IMG/VR virus record: IMGVR_UViG_3300013111_000758
Span: 1-63,275 of that record
Length of the DNA stretch: 63,275 nt
Source of the DNA: a virus
Reading direction: 5' to 3' (one strand)
Positions 1-7,784 of the stretch are shown here, in pieces. The notes under the pieces were generated by a model. It was not told the origin of the DNA, searched no databases, and saw nothing but the letters and a program-made list of their open reading frames with translations. Each line of letters begins with the position of its first letter. Within the stretch, counting starts at the first letter, position 1. Both the position numbers and the translations under genes were made by a program.

Positions 1-61
1 TCCAACGCCCATCCCGACGAGCATCACAGGCGGTCTGGCCGCAGCGGCTGATCGGGGGTTG

Positions 62-1483
62 ATGAATCTGGTGGGGAAGGCGAAGGCAGCCTCCAGAAGT
101 GAAACCGTTTTGGGCGATTCCCCAGAAAACGCCCCTACTACGGGTCCAATTTTGGAAACCCAACTGGGCAAGTTGGGCGCCAAGGGCATCCCGGACAAGA
201 AGAAGCGCACCGACCCCCCGAAGCTGACCAGCCCGCAGACGATGGAGTTCGTCACCCAGCTGCATCACGCGCACAAGGCGGGGCCGCACATCGACCTGCG
301 CATCGGCGACACCAAGTCGGGGATCGCCCATTCCTGGGCGCTGCCGAAGGTCATCGTGCCGCAGCCCGGGGAGAGGGTCCTGGCCGTGCAGCAGCCGGAC
401 CACACCCTGCGCTACATGGACTTCCGTGGGCTCATCGGCAAGGGGTACGGGGCGGGGACCGTGAAGGCCGTGGACCGGCTCCAGACCGAGGTGCACCACT
501 CCGAGCCGGGGAAGCTGAAGTTCCGCCTGGACCGCGGACGCGGGGACGAGGAGTTCATCTTGCGGCGCACAGGCAAGGGCGACCAGAGCACGAAGTGGCT
601 CCTGCAGAACGTCACCAAGACCGCCGCGGCCATGGAGGAGCACGTGGCCTCCTCCAGCGAGCAGGTCCTGGCGACCGTGCGCGAGCGGGTGAAGCTGGCG
701 GCCGCGGACCCCGTCATCCCGACCCCGCGGCACCTCGAGATGGCCGAGGAGATCGTCACCGGCGACAGTCTGTCGCAGGACGACTGGGGCACGTTCCGAC
801 AACGACTGCAACGGAGCCCTGGCTATCGGCAGGCGGTTCTGCTACACCCCCAGGCCGACGCCAAGCTGAAGAGGCACGTGCGGGCCATGGGGGCTCTGCA
901 CGAGGGAACCCACCTAAAAAAGGTGCAGTCGCTGAGCGGGCCCCAGAAGTACCAGCTGAAGCTGATGTCTTCTGGGCGCCTGGGCTGCACCTGCCCAGAC
1001 TGGCGATACCGCAAGTCGCACGGTGGGGGCGACTGCAAGCACGTTCGGGCGTTCCGGTCGGCCTACGACGCAGGTGAGATGCCGCGGGGCTACAAGGGAC
1101 TGGAGAACGCCCTGAAGAAGACATCCGCCGTGGTCTCCTCCAAGGTCATCCAGCAGTCGCTCGACGAGCTGCCGAGGCTCTTGCAGAGCGCCGTGAAGAA
1201 CTACCCCCAGCAGACCATCCGGTCCGCGGAGGTAGTCGCTCAGGCGCCGGCGTGGATCCGCGCGCTGATGCCGCAGGGGCTGCGCCGCCAGGTGGGGTCG
1301 GCCGGGTGGACCGCGGACATCATGACGAAGGGGGCGCCCTCGCCCACGGAGCTCATGGCCAAGCGGATGTCGGCGCAGTTCGACCAGCGTGCGACGAAGA
1401 GCCTGCGGGACGCCTACCAGGCTGCCCTGATGCGGAACCCCAACCTCAGCATCCCAGACAGCGTCCGCCGGATGGGCTTCTAG
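62..1483 (+). CDS. LigD-type 3'-phosphoesterase domain fused to SWIM zinc finger
   Basis: About residues 60-185 match the 3'-phosphoesterase domain of bacterial LigD, which trims 3'-phosphates and ribonucleotides from DNA ends. The family's ligands are visible: a run HHAHKAGPHIDLR (His68, His76, Asp78, Arg80) and DHTLRYMDF (His114, Tyr118). Residues 309-327 form a CxC-x13-CxH SWIM knuckle, a nucleic-acid-binding zinc motif not usually joined to this domain. The ligase and polymerase parts of LigD are absent. ATG 62 follows a G-rich run; TTG 59 is an in-frame alternative. The stop abuts the convergent RNase HII gene with no gap. A role in processing phage DNA ends is inferred; K-T-A-type tetrapeptides shared with head proteins also allow a virion location. 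Confidence 0.75.
   Translation: MNLVGKAKAASRSETVLGDSPENAPTTGPILETQLGKLGAKGIPDKKKRTDPPKLTSPQTMEFVTQLHHAHKAGPHIDLRIGDTKSGIAHSWALPKVIVPQPGERVLAVQQPDHTLRYMDFRGLIGKGYGAGTVKAVDRLQTEVHHSEPGKLKFRLDRGRGDEEFILRRTGKGDQSTKWLLQNVTKTAAAMEEHVASSSEQVLATVRERVKLAAADPVIPTPRHLEMAEEIVTGDSLSQDDWGTFRQRLQRSPGYRQAVLLHPQADAKLKRHVRAMGALHEGTHLKKVQSLSGPQKYQLKLMSSGRLGCTCPDWRYRKSHGGGDCKHVRAFRSAYDAGEMPRGYKGLENALKKTSAVVSSKVIQQSLDELPRLLQSAVKNYPQQTIRSAEVVAQAPAWIRALMPQGLRRQVGSAGWTADIMTKGAPSPTELMAKRMSAQFDQRATKSLRDAYQAALMRNPNLSIPDSVRRMGF
762..776. repeat. Palindrome copy 1 (GCGACAGTCTGTCGC)
   Basis: Perfect 15-bp inverted repeat with 7-bp arms and a central T, inside the phosphoesterase/SWIM gene where it is read as part of D-S-L-S. 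One of eight copies in the window; see the findings. Confidence 0.85.
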
Positions 1484-2122
1484 TCAGAAGCTGGCCTTCC
1501 GTGCCGACCTGTACGGGGCGCCCTTGTCCAGGAACTTCTCGGTGTAGCGCATCCGGTGGATGGGGCTGGCCCCCTGGTTCTTGAGGCCCTCGATGTGGTG
1601 GGCCGTCGGGTACCCCACGTTCGTGTCGAACCTGTACCCAGGGTACAACTCGGCGTACTCGCGCATCAGGCGGTCCCGCCAGACCTTGGCGATGATGGAG
1701 GCCGCGGACACCTGCCACCACTGCTGGTCGGCCTTGTTCAGGGCCAGCTGAGGCAGGCCCAGCGCGCGCAGCTTGTACTTCTCGCCGTCGACGATGACGA
1801 TGTCGGGGGAGACCTCGAGGTCCTTCACGGCGCGCCGTAGAGCCTGCTTGTGCGCGACGTGGATCTCCAGCTTGTCGATCTCCTCGGGGGTGGCCCACCC
1901 GATGCCCACGTCGACGGCTGCGTCGATGAGGGGCTCGAAGAGGCGCTCGCGCGCCGTGGGGGTCAGCTGCTTGCTGTCCCGGTAGCGGTGGTTCTTGACC
2001 CGCACGACGCGGGCGAAGAGCTCGGGGAACGGGCAGACGAGCTCGTTGTACAGGGCGGCGACGGCGACGACAGGCCCCGCCAGGGGGCCCACGCCGACCT
2101 CGTCCAGCCCCGCCACGATCAT
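1484..2122 (-). CDS. rnhB: Ribonuclease HII
   Basis: 212 residues, the normal size for RNase HII, the endonuclease that nicks RNA in RNA:DNA hybrids and single ribonucleotides in duplex DNA. Family signatures are all present: AGLDEVGVGPLAGPV at residues 4-18 with the Asp7-Glu8 pair, RDSKQLTPTARE, IVDGEKYKL, SAASIIAKVWRD and the C-terminal GYPTAHHIEGL block. ATG 2122 overlaps the upstream stop codon (ATGA) and has a strong GGAGGAGG site five bases before it; longer starts upstream are unlikely. Third gene of a four-gene minus-strand run headed by a ParB-like gene. In phages such an enzyme could clear primers or excise ribonucleotides, which would suit a neighbour with a DNA-end-processing fold. 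Confidence 0.95.
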   Translation of the reverse strand: MIVAGLDEVGVGPLAGPVVAVAALYNELVCPFPELFARVVRVKNHRYRDSKQLTPTARERLFEPLIDAAVDVGIGWATPEEIDKLEIHVAHKQALRRAVKDLEVSPDIVIVDGEKYKLRALGLPQLALNKADQQWWQVSAASIIAKVWRDRLMREYAELYPGYRFDTNVGYPTAHHIEGLKNQGASPIHRMRYTEKFLDKGAPYRSARKASF

Positions 2123-2562
2123 CTGCCCCTCCTCCGTTTGGACGTTGAACTTCTTCCGAAGCCACCGCCTCGTCGCGAGGGCACTGGCCGTTTGTCCCAT
2201 GGGGTGTAGTTGGTTCCTCCGCCGCCCCGGTACTTGATGTGCAGGGTGGCAGTGATGGCCAGGGGAGTGATCTCCACCGACCGGGGTTCGACATCGTTCA
2301 GCCTGGCCCACTGGGTGACCAGGTCCTTCACGTAGCGGTCGCTTCCGTCCTCGAGGGGGTGCTGCAGCTGGAAGGTGACCGTGGCGAGGTCCTTGCGGGT
2401 CGGGTCCTCGCTGATGCTGGAGCTGAGCAGGTTGCCGCAGGCCCTGTGCAGGGACCCGTAGAGCGCCTCGACCCACTCCAGCCTCTGGGCTAATAGACGG
2501 TCGACGGGCGGCCCCGGGGAATCCCCGGAGCCACCCGCACCCTTGTTCGGTCCGTCAGCCAT
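2119..2562 (-). CDS. Hypothetical protein, basic C-terminal tail
   Basis: 147 residues, not recognised. The first 30 residues are Gly/Pro-rich and probably disordered, the middle is a mixed alpha/beta segment, and the last 20 residues are rich in Arg, Lys and Gly, suggesting nucleic-acid contact. ATG 2562 sits in ATGGCTGA, overlapping the stop of the upstream gene by eight bases, and its own stop overlaps the RNase HII start by four, so the three genes are translationally coupled. A role with RNase HII in DNA metabolism is only suggested by this coupling. Confidence 0.7.
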   Translation of the reverse strand: MADGPNKGAGGSGDSPGPPVDRLLAQRLEWVEALYGSLHRACGNLLSSSISEDPTRKDLATVTFQLQHPLEDGSDRYVKDLVTQWARLNDVEPRSVEITPLAITATLHIKYRGGGGTNYTPWDKRPVPSRRGGGFGRSSTSKRRRGR

Positions 2563-2932
2563 CGTCCCGGCAGAGCCGGAGGAACGGGCGACCCCCACCC
2601 CTCGGCTTGACCTCCTCGACCAGCGCCTTGCGGCCGAGCAGGCTCACGCCCTCGAGCCCGGCCTTCTTCCGCGCCTCGCGGACCAGGGCCTGCAGCTCCG
2701 TGGCGTTGGGGCAGGGAGCCTGCTGCCCCAGACGCTTGTCGATGACGCGGATGCGGCCCTGGTTGACAGAGCCGTCGTCCATCCGGTGGATGTAGGTCAG
2801 GTCGACCTCGATGCGGGGCAGGTAGGTGATGACGATCCCTCCCTTGTCCTGGTTCTTCTGGGGACGGAAGAAGGGCTGGATGGACGTCAGTTCGACCTCG
2901 AACGCGGTGGGACCACTCTCAGCTTGCGGCAT
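2555..2932 (-). CDS. Hypothetical protein
   Basis: 125 residues with no recognised family. It looks like a compact alternation of strands and helices with a conserved-looking FRPQKNQDKGG stretch and a basic C-terminal third. ATG 2932 is preferred because AGAGGAGG lies eight bases upstream; GTG 2941 would leave no spacing. An ATAAGGG element 36 bases upstream suggests its own promoter, so the gene heads a unit with the following gene and RNase HII. Confidence 0.7.
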   Translation of the reverse strand: MPQAESGPTAFEVELTSIQPFFRPQKNQDKGGIVITYLPRIEVDLTYIHRMDDGSVNQGRIRVIDKRLGQQAPCPNATELQALVREARKKAGLEGVSLLGRKALVEEVKPRGGGRPFLRLCRDDG

Positions 2933-2965
2933 GTTGTGCACCTCCTCTAGGCATAGCTGTTGGCT

Positions 2966-2972
2966 CCCTTAT
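2966..2972 (-). promoter_or_regulatory. ATAAGGG -10-like element
   Basis: On the minus strand the gap between the ParB-like stop and ATG 2932 carries GGGCATAAGGG. It belongs to the recurring ATAAG family found in front of minus-strand genes (see findings). No good -35 is visible here. Confidence 0.4.
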
Positions 2973-2979
2973 GCCCATT

Positions 2980-3864
2980 TCAGTCCAGATCTTCCCTCTC
3001 GCCGAGGGCCCATTCCAGCGCGTCGATCCGTCCCTGGAGGTTGTTGATGTCGGCGGTGAAGGCGACCACGCGGCCCGCGTTGGCGCCGTCGTTGACGATG
3101 TCCTGGATGGTGGTGGGCTTGTCGCGGTTCACCTCCATCATGGCCTCCTGCCGGGCGGTCATCTCACCGAGCTGCCCCTTCAGCTGCTTGACCGTCTTCT
3201 TGCCCGACTTGCGGCCGGTCTGCTGACGTACCTGCTGGCGCTTCTTGGTGACGTCGCCCTTCTTGCGGCCCTTCTTCTTCTCCTGCGTGTGGGCGTCGGC
3301 CGCCTGCTTCTGCTCCTCCGGGGGCTTCTGGGAGTAGTCGTAGGCGGCGTCGATGGAGACGTCCCCCTTGTGGACGCTGTCCATCAGCTCGGAGGTGGCA
3401 TCCTTCTTCAGCTTCATCAGCCGCTGCACGTGCCGGGTGGAGACACCCAGAGTCGTGGCGATCTCCGCCGGCGACATGCCGAAGCGCGCGAGGGTCTCGC
3501 AGGCCACGCACATCTCGGCGGGGGTGTACGCCTTGCGGTCGACGTCCAGGACGATGCCGGCGATGTTGGCGTCGCGGCGGGAGCCCTGGAGGCTGTAGTA
3601 GGGGACGCCGTCGGGGAAGCGAGCGGCGAAGTCGTCGGGGTGGTCGGTGGAGAGCATCTCGAGGGCGAGGTAGCGGCGCATGCCGTCGGCCAGGTAGGCG
3701 TCGCCCTTGTCGTCGAACCAGATGCCGAGGGGATCGGAGAGTCCTTGCGTCTTGATCCGGAAGGAGAGACCCTCCACGTCACCGAAGTCCCTCCTGGGAT
3801 TCTCGATGACCTCGGGGTCCACGATGATGGCGTCGAACGGGATGACAGGTTGCTTGTCGGTCAT
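2980..3864 (-). CDS. ParB-like DNA-binding protein
   Basis: 294 residues. The N-terminal domain has the ParB/Srx arrangement: a strand with NPRRDFGD, then LSFRIKTQGLSDPLGIWF and DGMRRYLALEML where canonical ParB has GERRxxA. A helix-turn-helix follows (MSPAEIATTLGVSTRHVQRLMKL), then a Lys/Arg/Gln-rich linker and a C-terminal coiled coil. Canonical ParB proteins bind palindromic parS sites and spread along DNA using CTP. ATG 3864 follows AGAGGAG. It is divergent from the terminase gene. No ParA is visible, so a role in packaging, transcription control or genome organisation is as likely as partition. It is a candidate reader of the dispersed palindrome, by inference only. Confidence 0.8.
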   Translation of the reverse strand: MTDKQPVIPFDAIIVDPEVIENPRRDFGDVEGLSFRIKTQGLSDPLGIWFDDKGDAYLADGMRRYLALEMLSTDHPDDFAARFPDGVPYYSLQGSRRDANIAGIVLDVDRKAYTPAEMCVACETLARFGMSPAEIATTLGVSTRHVQRLMKLKKDATSELMDSVHKGDVSIDAAYDYSQKPPEEQKQAADAHTQEKKKGRKKGDVTKKRQQVRQQTGRKSGKKTVKQLKGQLGEMTARQEAMMEVNRDKPTTIQDIVNDGANAGRVVAFTADINNLQGRIDALEWALGEREDLD

Positions 3865-3920
3865 GGTCTCCTCTGTATGGTAAGGTTGCCTGTACCCAGA
3901 TTTGTTGACAAGGAGGCTGT
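3865..3920. promoter_or_regulatory. Divergent ParB-like/terminase intergenic region
   Basis: 56 bases separating two divergent start codons. It holds both ribosome-binding sites (AGAGGAG for the minus gene, AGGAGG for the plus gene). A minus-strand ACAAAT with a TACCAT 17 bases on is promoter-like; a plus-strand TTGACA at 3905 lacks a matching -10. Promoter calls here are weak. Confidence 0.35.
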
Positions 3921-6900
3921 GTGCATCAGCCACTGTTTCATTCCCCAGGGCTGGCCCGGGTAGGTGTGAGTCGGGACGAGGCCCTCGCCCGAAGGGAAGA
4001 GGTACACGACCCGGAGTCCATGGTCTACGCCCGGCCCTCGGACTTCACCGAGTACGCCATCCGCGTGGTCGACCAGAAGGCCAACAAGGTCGTCCCCTTC
4101 TCGTACAAGGAGCGTCGCTACCTCCGACGGATCTACGACACAGGGGCCAAGCGCGTCCTGCTGAAGTGTGGCCGGCAGGTCGAGAAGACGCTGCACAAGT
4201 GTTCAGTAGTCACGACGGTGTCCGGTGCCCCGAAGACGATGGAGGACATCGAGGTAGGTGACCGAGTCATTGGCTTGGCTCCCGACGGGGCTCACACCGC
4301 CACGGGGGAAGTCACCTGGAAGTCTGAGGAGTACTCCAAGCCCTGCGTCCGGATGCGGACCCGACAGGGGCACGAGATCATCATCGCACTTACACACCCT
4401 ATGCGGACGTGGGGATCTTGGACGGAGGGCTCTGATCTGCGTGTTGGTACCAGGCTGGCCGTGGCAAGGCAGGCCGGGTTCTTCACGTGCCGAGGAGGGT
4501 CTGTCCTCAAGGACGAGTGGGTGGCTCTCGCTGGGGCGATGATTGCGGAGGGGGGTTGTGGTGGAAGCAGCTCCCCGAACTTCACGCAGAACGAGGGGGC
4601 ACTGCTCGACGACGTCCTCGACGCCTGCGTTCAGCTGGAGATTCCCTACAACCCGCACGAGAAGACGGACAGTGACGGCAGCTGGGTCCTGACGTTCGTT
4701 CAGCCTGAGCCTGGCGTGGACAACCCGGTCACGACCAAGCTGAAGCAGTGGGGGCTGTATGGCACCACCTCCCACACCAAGTTCGTTCCGGACTTCGTCT
4801 ACGAGCTGTCCCCCGGCCAGACGGCCCTCTTCCTCAACCGCCTCTGGGCCGGCGATGGGCACTGCAGCCTGCAGGACTCCTCGTACCACATCGAGTACGA
4901 CACCGTATCCGAGCGGCTGGCGCGGGATGTTCAACGCCTCCTCTGGAAATTCGGCATCCCCACCAGCTTCCGAAGGTGGAAGCCGAAGTTGTACTTGGGG
5001 ACCGACAAGTGGGCCTACAAGCTCCGCGTCGAGACGCAGGAGGGCGCCCGTAGATTCGTCGAGCACATAGGCGCGCTGAGCAAGACCGAGCACCTCCCCC
5101 TGTTGGGCGTTGACGAGAACAGCAACCGCGACACGTACCCGATGGAGATTGCGGAGGACATCAAAGCCATCCACCGCTCCCGCGAGGGCTACGCTCGTCG
5201 AGGTCGGTGGGTGCCCCAGCCCTCTCTCCGCTCGGCCGGTCTGCGCGAGAAGCCCAAGTACTCTCCCAGCAAGGCGAAGCTGCGGGAGTACGTCGAGTTC
5301 TTCCGGGCCGATGCTCGCTTCGACCAGGAGGCAGTGGACGAGCTCGAGGCCCACCTGGACACGGATCTGTTCTGGGATGAGGTCGTTGAGTACGTGGAGA
5401 TTGGGGAGCAGCCCTGCTACGACATCACGGTGGCTGCTACGGACAGCTTCATCGCCGATGGGTTCATCACCCACAACAGCACCATGCTCGGCAACCGGAT
5501 GCTGTCGATGTGCTGCCTCAACACAGGCTTCAAGTGCCTGTACGTGTCCCCCACCCACTCCCAGACGAACACGTTCAGCCGCGACAGACTGTCGGATCCC
5601 ATCACGCTGTCGCCGATCCTGTCGTCCTGGACGACGACCAAACTCACCGACAACATCCACCTCAAGAAGTTCATCAACCACAGCAACATCACCCTGCGCT
5701 ACGCGTACCACAACGCCGACCGTACTCGAGGTATCCCCTCGGACATGGTCACCATCGACGAGCTGCAGGACATCCTGATGACCAACATCCCGGTCATCGA
5801 GGAGACGGCCTCCCACTCCCCCTGGGGCATCTTCGTCTACTCGGGCACCCCGAAGACGACGGACAACCCCATGGAGCACTACTGGGTCTACTACTCGCGG
5901 CAGAACGAGTGGATGGTCCCGTGCGAGCGCCACGGCCTCCCCCGGCGGCCGGCCAGCTGGCACTGGAACATCCTGGGCGAGCGCAACATCGGCAAGCACG
6001 GCCCCATCTGCGACAAGTGCGGCGGGACCATCGACCCGATGCACCCCAAGGCGCACTGGCGGTCGCTCAACCCCAAGCCCGACATCCCCGAGCCGTTCGA
6101 GGGCTTCCGCATCCCGCAGCTGATGGTGCCCTGGATCGGGTGGACCGACATCCTCCAGAAGCAGAAGTTCTACGGCCGGGCCCAGTTCTACAACGAGGTC
6201 CTGGGCCTGAGCTACGACTCGGGGACCCGCCCCATCACGCGCAGGCACCTGCGAGCGCTGTGCAACCCCGAGCTGTCGATGTCGCGGGAGGGGCTGGAGA
6301 AGGTCCGGGAGAACATGGGCGGTGCCCGGGTCTTCATGGGCGTCGACTGGACCGGCGGGAGCAACAAGAGCTTCACGGTCGCCACCCTGGGGGCGTACCT
6401 CCCGGGGAGCCGGAAGTTCACCTACTTCTACGTGCACAGGTTCGAGGGCCAGGAGTCGGAGCCAGAGACCCAGCTCGAGCTCCTCAAGCAGCTCATCCGC
6501 AACTGGAACGTCGACGTCGTGGGTGTGGACTTCGGCGGCGGCTACTGGCCGAACAACGAGCTCATCAAGACCTTCGGCCCCCAGCGGGTCATCAAGTGGC
6601 AGTACAGCCAGCCCAACGAGAAGTGGCGGTGGGACGCGGGCCAGCAGCGGTACATGGTGAATCGCACGGCCGTGATGACCGACTTCTTCAACGCGCTGAA
6701 GCACGCCGACCGCCAGATCTTCGAGCTCCCCAAGTGGGAGGAGTTCCGTGAGCCCTACGCCACGGACTTCACCAACATCTTCAGCGAGTACAACGAGTCC
6801 CTCCGGCTCGACGAGTACAAGCTGGCCCCAGAGATGACGGACGACACCTGCCACTCCGCCCTCCTGTGCCTGCTGGCCTCCACCCTCCGGATCCCCCGCC

Positions 6901-6932
6901 TCGACATCTTCGCCGTACAGCAGGAAACATAG
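3921..6932 (+). CDS. terL: Terminase large subunit with intein
   Basis: 1003-residue precursor; removing a 430-residue intein leaves 573 residues, usual for TerL, the ATP-driven packaging motor and headful nuclease that docks on the portal. The P-loop, GRQVEK plus ST after splicing, has Glu where most Walker A motifs have Gly. Walker B is VTIDE (Asp613-Glu614). A zinc-ribbon-like Cys/His set (CERH and CDKC) separates ATPase and nuclease. RNase H-fold nuclease Asp residues appear in GVDW (Asp809), GVDFGGG (Asp870) and MTDDTCHS near the C-terminus. GTG 3921 is four bases after AGGAGG; ATG 4020 lacks such a site. No small terminase is recognised next to it. One copy of the dispersed palindrome lies just downstream of the intein. 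Confidence 0.93.
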   Translation: MHQPLFHSPGLARVGVSRDEALARREEVHDPESMVYARPSDFTEYAIRVVDQKANKVVPFSYKERRYLRRIYDTGAKRVLLKCGRQVEKTLHKCSVVTTVSGAPKTMEDIEVGDRVIGLAPDGAHTATGEVTWKSEEYSKPCVRMRTRQGHEIIIALTHPMRTWGSWTEGSDLRVGTRLAVARQAGFFTCRGGSVLKDEWVALAGAMIAEGGCGGSSSPNFTQNEGALLDDVLDACVQLEIPYNPHEKTDSDGSWVLTFVQPEPGVDNPVTTKLKQWGLYGTTSHTKFVPDFVYELSPGQTALFLNRLWAGDGHCSLQDSSYHIEYDTVSERLARDVQRLLWKFGIPTSFRRWKPKLYLGTDKWAYKLRVETQEGARRFVEHIGALSKTEHLPLLGVDENSNRDTYPMEIAEDIKAIHRSREGYARRGRWVPQPSLRSAGLREKPKYSPSKAKLREYVEFFRADARFDQEAVDELEAHLDTDLFWDEVVEYVEIGEQPCYDITVAATDSFIADGFITHNSTMLGNRMLSMCCLNTGFKCLYVSPTHSQTNTFSRDRLSDPITLSPILSSWTTTKLTDNIHLKKFINHSNITLRYAYHNADRTRGIPSDMVTIDELQDILMTNIPVIEETASHSPWGIFVYSGTPKTTDNPMEHYWVYYSRQNEWMVPCERHGLPRRPASWHWNILGERNIGKHGPICDKCGGTIDPMHPKAHWRSLNPKPDIPEPFEGFRIPQLMVPWIGWTDILQKQKFYGRAQFYNEVLGLSYDSGTRPITRRHLRALCNPELSMSREGLEKVRENMGGARVFMGVDWTGGSNKSFTVATLGAYLPGSRKFTYFYVHRFEGQESEPETQLELLKQLIRNWNVDVVGVDFGGGYWPNNELIKTFGPQRVIKWQYSQPNEKWRWDAGQQRYMVNRTAVMTDFFNALKHADRQIFELPKWEEFREPYATDFTNIFSEYNESLRLDEYKLAPEMTDDTCHSALLCLLASTLRIPRLDIFAVQQET
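4188..5477 (+). mobile_element. Intein with LAGLIDADG homing endonuclease in TerL P-loop
   Basis: Residues 90-519. The C-terminal splicing block reads YDITV...DSFIADGFITHN followed by Ser, a canonical F/G block with the penultimate His and terminal Asn. Block A is ...SGAPKTMEDIEVGDRVIG and block B contains LTHP. Two dodecapeptide motifs of a LAGLIDADG endonuclease are seen (LAGAMIAEGG and FLNRLWAGDG). If excision restores GRQVEK-ST, the intein begins with Thr90, which aligns with the usual Cys/Ser1 by spacing; beginning at Cys94 would leave TLHK in the P-loop. Insertion between the P-loop Lys and Ser/Thr is a classic intein site. Confidence 0.88.
5581..5595. repeat. Palindrome copy 2 (CGACAGACTGTCG core)
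   Basis: GCGACAGACTGTCGG within terL, just after the intein; 13-bp core perfect, central A, outermost pair mismatched. Read as R-D-R-L-S-D. Confidence 0.85.
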
Positions 6933-6940
6933 GGCTACGA

Positions 6941-6970
6941 CGTGGGGGCCCGCGGATGCGGGCCCCCACG
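6941..6970. terminator. Bidirectional hairpin terminator
   Basis: Perfect 13-bp stem CGTGGGGGCCCGC with a GGAT loop, between the convergent ends of terL and the minus-strand gene 6995-7693. No long T-tract follows, as often seen in GC-rich genomes. Confidence 0.8.
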
Positions 6971-6994
6971 CACCCACGCGAGGTAGCGGGGGTA

Positions 6995-7693
6995 TCAGAC
7001 CGTGCGGCCCTCGATGACCGGCGCGGTGCTCAGGCGGTAGGCCTCGACGGTCTGCAGCAGGAGCTTGCCGCCGACGTAGAGGGTCTCACCGACAGCGACG
7101 CCGGTGGCGCCAGCCAGCAGGATGGCCACCCAGCCGGTCGGCAGGGCGAACCGTGTCTCCAGCAGCCTGGCGATGAGGAGCCAGGCACCGGCGCCGATGG
7201 CGAACTGGATGCCGTGGCGGACCTTCGGGGAGGAGTTGGCGAACCGGATGGGGGCCCGGTATGCCTTCTGGCCGATGGTCTCATCCTCCGGCTTGACGCC
7301 GAGCTGCTTCTCGAGGTAGTTGGCGTGGTGGGCCGCCGCCTGAGCGGTGGCCTCGGCCGTCTCGATGCGCTTGAGGCCCTCGGACACCGAACCCTCGATC
7401 TGGGCGATCTTGAGCTCGATGTTCTCCTTGATGGCCTCGACCAGCTTGGGGTCGGTGGTCTCGGCCAGCGCCTCGACGGAGGACGCCAGACCGTCGAGCC
7501 GGTCCTGCAGCTCGGCGGCGAGCTCGCCCTGACCGGACAGCTCCTTGACCACCTCGTCGAACCTCTTGTCCATCGAGGCCTTGGTCGGCCGGTCCTTCAA
7601 CCGACCGAACTTGTCCTCGACGATGGACACCACCTCAGCCTTGGTGACCGGCGCCTTGCTGGCGTCGACCTTCTTCACGGGGTCTGCGGACAT
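6995..7693 (-). CDS. Membrane protein with long coiled coil
   Basis: 232 residues. Residues about 20-130 are a heptad-rich, highly charged helix (coiled coil); about 155-215 contain two hydrophobic segments (IQFAIGAGAWLLIA and a stretch around GWVAILLAGATGVAVG) predicted to span the membrane, leaving both long N-terminus and short C-terminus on the same side. No family recognised. ATG 7693 is five bases after GAGGAG. An ATAAGAC promoter-like element lies about 80 bases upstream. A membrane-tethered anchor or superinfection factor is conceivable but unsupported. Confidence 0.7.
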   Translation of the reverse strand: MSADPVKKVDASKAPVTKAEVVSIVEDKFGRLKDRPTKASMDKRFDEVVKELSGQGELAAELQDRLDGLASSVEALAETTDPKLVEAIKENIELKIAQIEGSVSEGLKRIETAEATAQAAAHHANYLEKQLGVKPEDETIGQKAYRAPIRFANSSPKVRHGIQFAIGAGAWLLIARLLETRFALPTGWVAILLAGATGVAVGETLYVGGKLLLQTVEAYRLSTAPVIEGRTV

Positions 7694-7771
7694 GAGTACT
7701 CCTCGTTCTTGGGGGTTTGCGGCCGCAAGGACGGGAGAACTACGGGATGTAGTCCTCCTGTCCAACCACTT

Positions 7772-7778
7772 GTCTTAT
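7772..7778 (-). promoter_or_regulatory. ATAAGAC -10-like element
   Basis: Minus-strand CATAAGAC with CGCAAA 17 bases upstream, between the stop of the helix-turn-helix gene and the start at 7693. Member of the recurring ATAAG family. Confidence 0.45.
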
Positions 7779-7784
7779 GGCTGA

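Noticed and set aside
4200-5477. Class 3 (WCT) intein reading
   Set aside because: The F block keeps Asp (Y-D-I-T-V) where class 3 inteins have Cys, and no Trp follows the B-block His at the required place.
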